Of a DNA stretch of 7,523 nt, positions 6,886 to 7,523 are shown in pieces (the first letter of the stretch is position 1; every line of letters starts with the position of its first letter). The stretch covers positions 1 through 7,523 of the forward strand of contig JAQICW010000613.1 of assembly GCA_027858355.1 (NCBI GenBank). Direction: 5' to 3'. The translations under genes and the position numbers were made by a program. Source of the DNA: Desulfobacula sp. (GTDB taxonomy: Bacteria; Desulfobacterota; Desulfobacteria; Desulfobacterales; Desulfobacteraceae). The notes beneath the pieces are model-generated. The model did no database searches. It saw nothing but the letters and a program-made list of their open reading frames with translations, and had not been told where the DNA came from.

Positions 6886-6890
6886 CTCCC
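6886..6890 (-). promoter_or_regulatory. Ribosome-binding site supporting the 6877 start
   Basis: Minus strand GGGAG, eight bases before the ATG at 6877. The protein then starts MQHFLGYQTQTKLYES, which matches where kinases of this family normally begin. The in-frame GTG at 7033 and ATG at 6967 have no comparable site. Confidence 0.5.
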
Positions 6891-6991
6891 AAGCTTTCAG
6901 GTTTTAATAGAGTCTTAACATAAAACGTTTCATCAAGAGCAGAGTGGGCAGAATTTGGACAAATCATATGCCCGTTTTGTATCGAAGAAGA

Positions 6992-7018
6992 ATTAAAACA
7001 GTCAGAAGGTGGTGTCAA
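6992..7018 (-). promoter_or_regulatory. Candidate promoter of the large gene (proximal)
   Basis: On the minus strand TTGACA (7018-7013) and TTTAAT (6997-6992) are separated by 15 bases, two shorter than ideal. If real it would start transcription about 110 bases before the 6877 ATG and would exclude the longer GTG-start protein. Weak motif evidence only. Confidence 0.25.
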
Positions 7019-7050
7019 TACAAGTACGAACACGTATCATATTTATCCGT

Positions 7051-7079
7051 TCAATATCGAATAGGATAAAATATGTCAA
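7051..7079 (-). promoter_or_regulatory. Candidate promoter of the large gene (distal)
   Basis: On the minus strand a perfect TTGACA (7079-7074) is followed after 17 bases by TATTGA (7056-7051), a poor -10 box. The -35 overlaps one copy of the repeated TCAATAGG motif, so a protein binding there could control it. It is an alternative to the proximal candidate. Confidence 0.25.
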
Positions 7080-7204
7080 TAGGTAAAAACCCCTATTTTT
7101 GGAAAAAAAGTCCTTATTTTTTCAATAGAAAAATATATTGTAAAAGTTAGTTCCCAGTATTTATCTAAATTGCTGAATATTAGAGAGATATCAATAGGTC
7201 AAAA
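7076..7204. repeat. Repeated TCAATAGGTnAAAA motif upstream of the large gene
   Basis: TCAATAGGTAAAAA at 7076-7089 and TCAATAGGTCAAAA at 7191-7204 differ at one of 14 positions and have the same orientation, 115 bases apart. Partial copies are TCAATAG at 7122-7128 and AATAGGATAAAA at 7060-7071. The local sequence is very AT-rich, which raises the chance of coincidence. They may be binding sites for a regulator of the large gene. Confidence 0.35.
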
Positions 7205-7523
7205 AGGTTCCTATGAATCGATAAAAAACCGAGCCTTTGTCTATAATTGTTGGGTAAGACTCTTTATTTAAAAGGCGTTGACTTGATTTTGAAGTGCTCG
7301 TGGATGCCCGAAATCCATCAGTAACAATTTGTATTCATAGGGTTCAGATCAGGAAAAATTTAGGGAATACCACATATGGTATATGAAGTTTTTTCAGAAA
7401 AGATATTCCAATTCCAATATATGAGCCAACAGGCTCTTCCTCGGTTATTTCTTCACATTAAACGATATAATATATAAAAAAACAAGCAAAGGATCAGTTC
7501 ATTCACCCTCATCTTTTTTGAGT

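Larger units (their letters stand above)
7034..7523. other. Long AT-rich intergenic region upstream of the large gene
   Basis: No gene with a start codon and ribosome-binding site is visible on either strand. Besides the candidate promoter and repeats listed separately, it holds a 6-4-6 inverted repeat (ATACCA and TGGTAT, 7367-7382) and a small stem GAGCC-AACA-GGCTC at 7423-7436 without a clear T-run. A 34-codon minus-strand open frame ending near 7350 has no start codon. The right-hand neighbour is outside the window. Confidence 0.5.

Noticed and set aside
7349..7454. 34-codon minus-strand frame (contains YIGIGISFLKKLHIPYVV)
   Set aside because: It looks protein-like but has no ATG, GTG or TTG start at its beginning and no ribosome-binding site.
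1..7523. CRISPR array, tRNA or rRNA gene, insertion sequence
   Set aside because: No regularly spaced identical repeats, no cloverleaf with TTC-type arm, no transposase motif, and no flanking terminal repeats or target duplications were seen.

Overview
The window is AT-rich, and all supported genes lie on the minus strand. The gene content points to a deltaproteobacterium of the Desulfobacterota, most likely Desulfobacteraceae-like. The reasons are the giant kinase/ATPase/GAF sensory protein, the sigma-54 activator module, and a CxxCKKI...CPxC zinc-ribbon motif that is common in signalling proteins of that group. This placement is inference; there is no rRNA or core marker here.

Layout, read in the direction of transcription (right to left). 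Bases 7523-6878 are a long non-coding stretch with candidate promoters and a repeated TCAATAGG motif. Bases 6877-1256 encode one protein of about 1,873 residues: Ser/Thr kinase-like domain, STAND-type AAA ATPase, long TPR-like helical region, GAF domain, coiled coil, sigma-54-interacting AAA+ domain and Fis-type helix-turn-helix. Bases 1255-950 are a dense regulatory interval. It has several inverted repeats and a good match to a sigma-54 -24/-12 promoter at 1085-1100, facing left. Bases 949-377 hold a compact operon of three very small genes of 40, 66 and 76 codons. The first two overlap by ATGA and each has a perfect AAGGAGG six bases before its start. The 76-residue product is a stand-alone zinc-ribbon-like protein. 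Bases 376-1 contain no gene I can support.

The main hypothesis joins these parts. The giant protein is predicted to be a sigma-54 enhancer-binding activator (GAFTGA loop intact). Immediately downstream, in the same orientation, is a sigma-54-type promoter with palindromes centred about 120 and 143 bases upstream of its predicted start, the usual enhancer position. The small-gene operon follows. The likely circuit is signal -> kinase/STAND/GAF sensor -> sigma-54 activation -> expression of three uncharacterised microproteins. The kinase domain may not be a normal kinase, because the catalytic-loop HRD aspartate is asparagine (HKNINPSN).

Certainty: domain calls in the large protein are strong, the small-gene operon is well supported by ribosome-binding sites and overlaps, and the promoter and enhancer assignments are motif-based inference.
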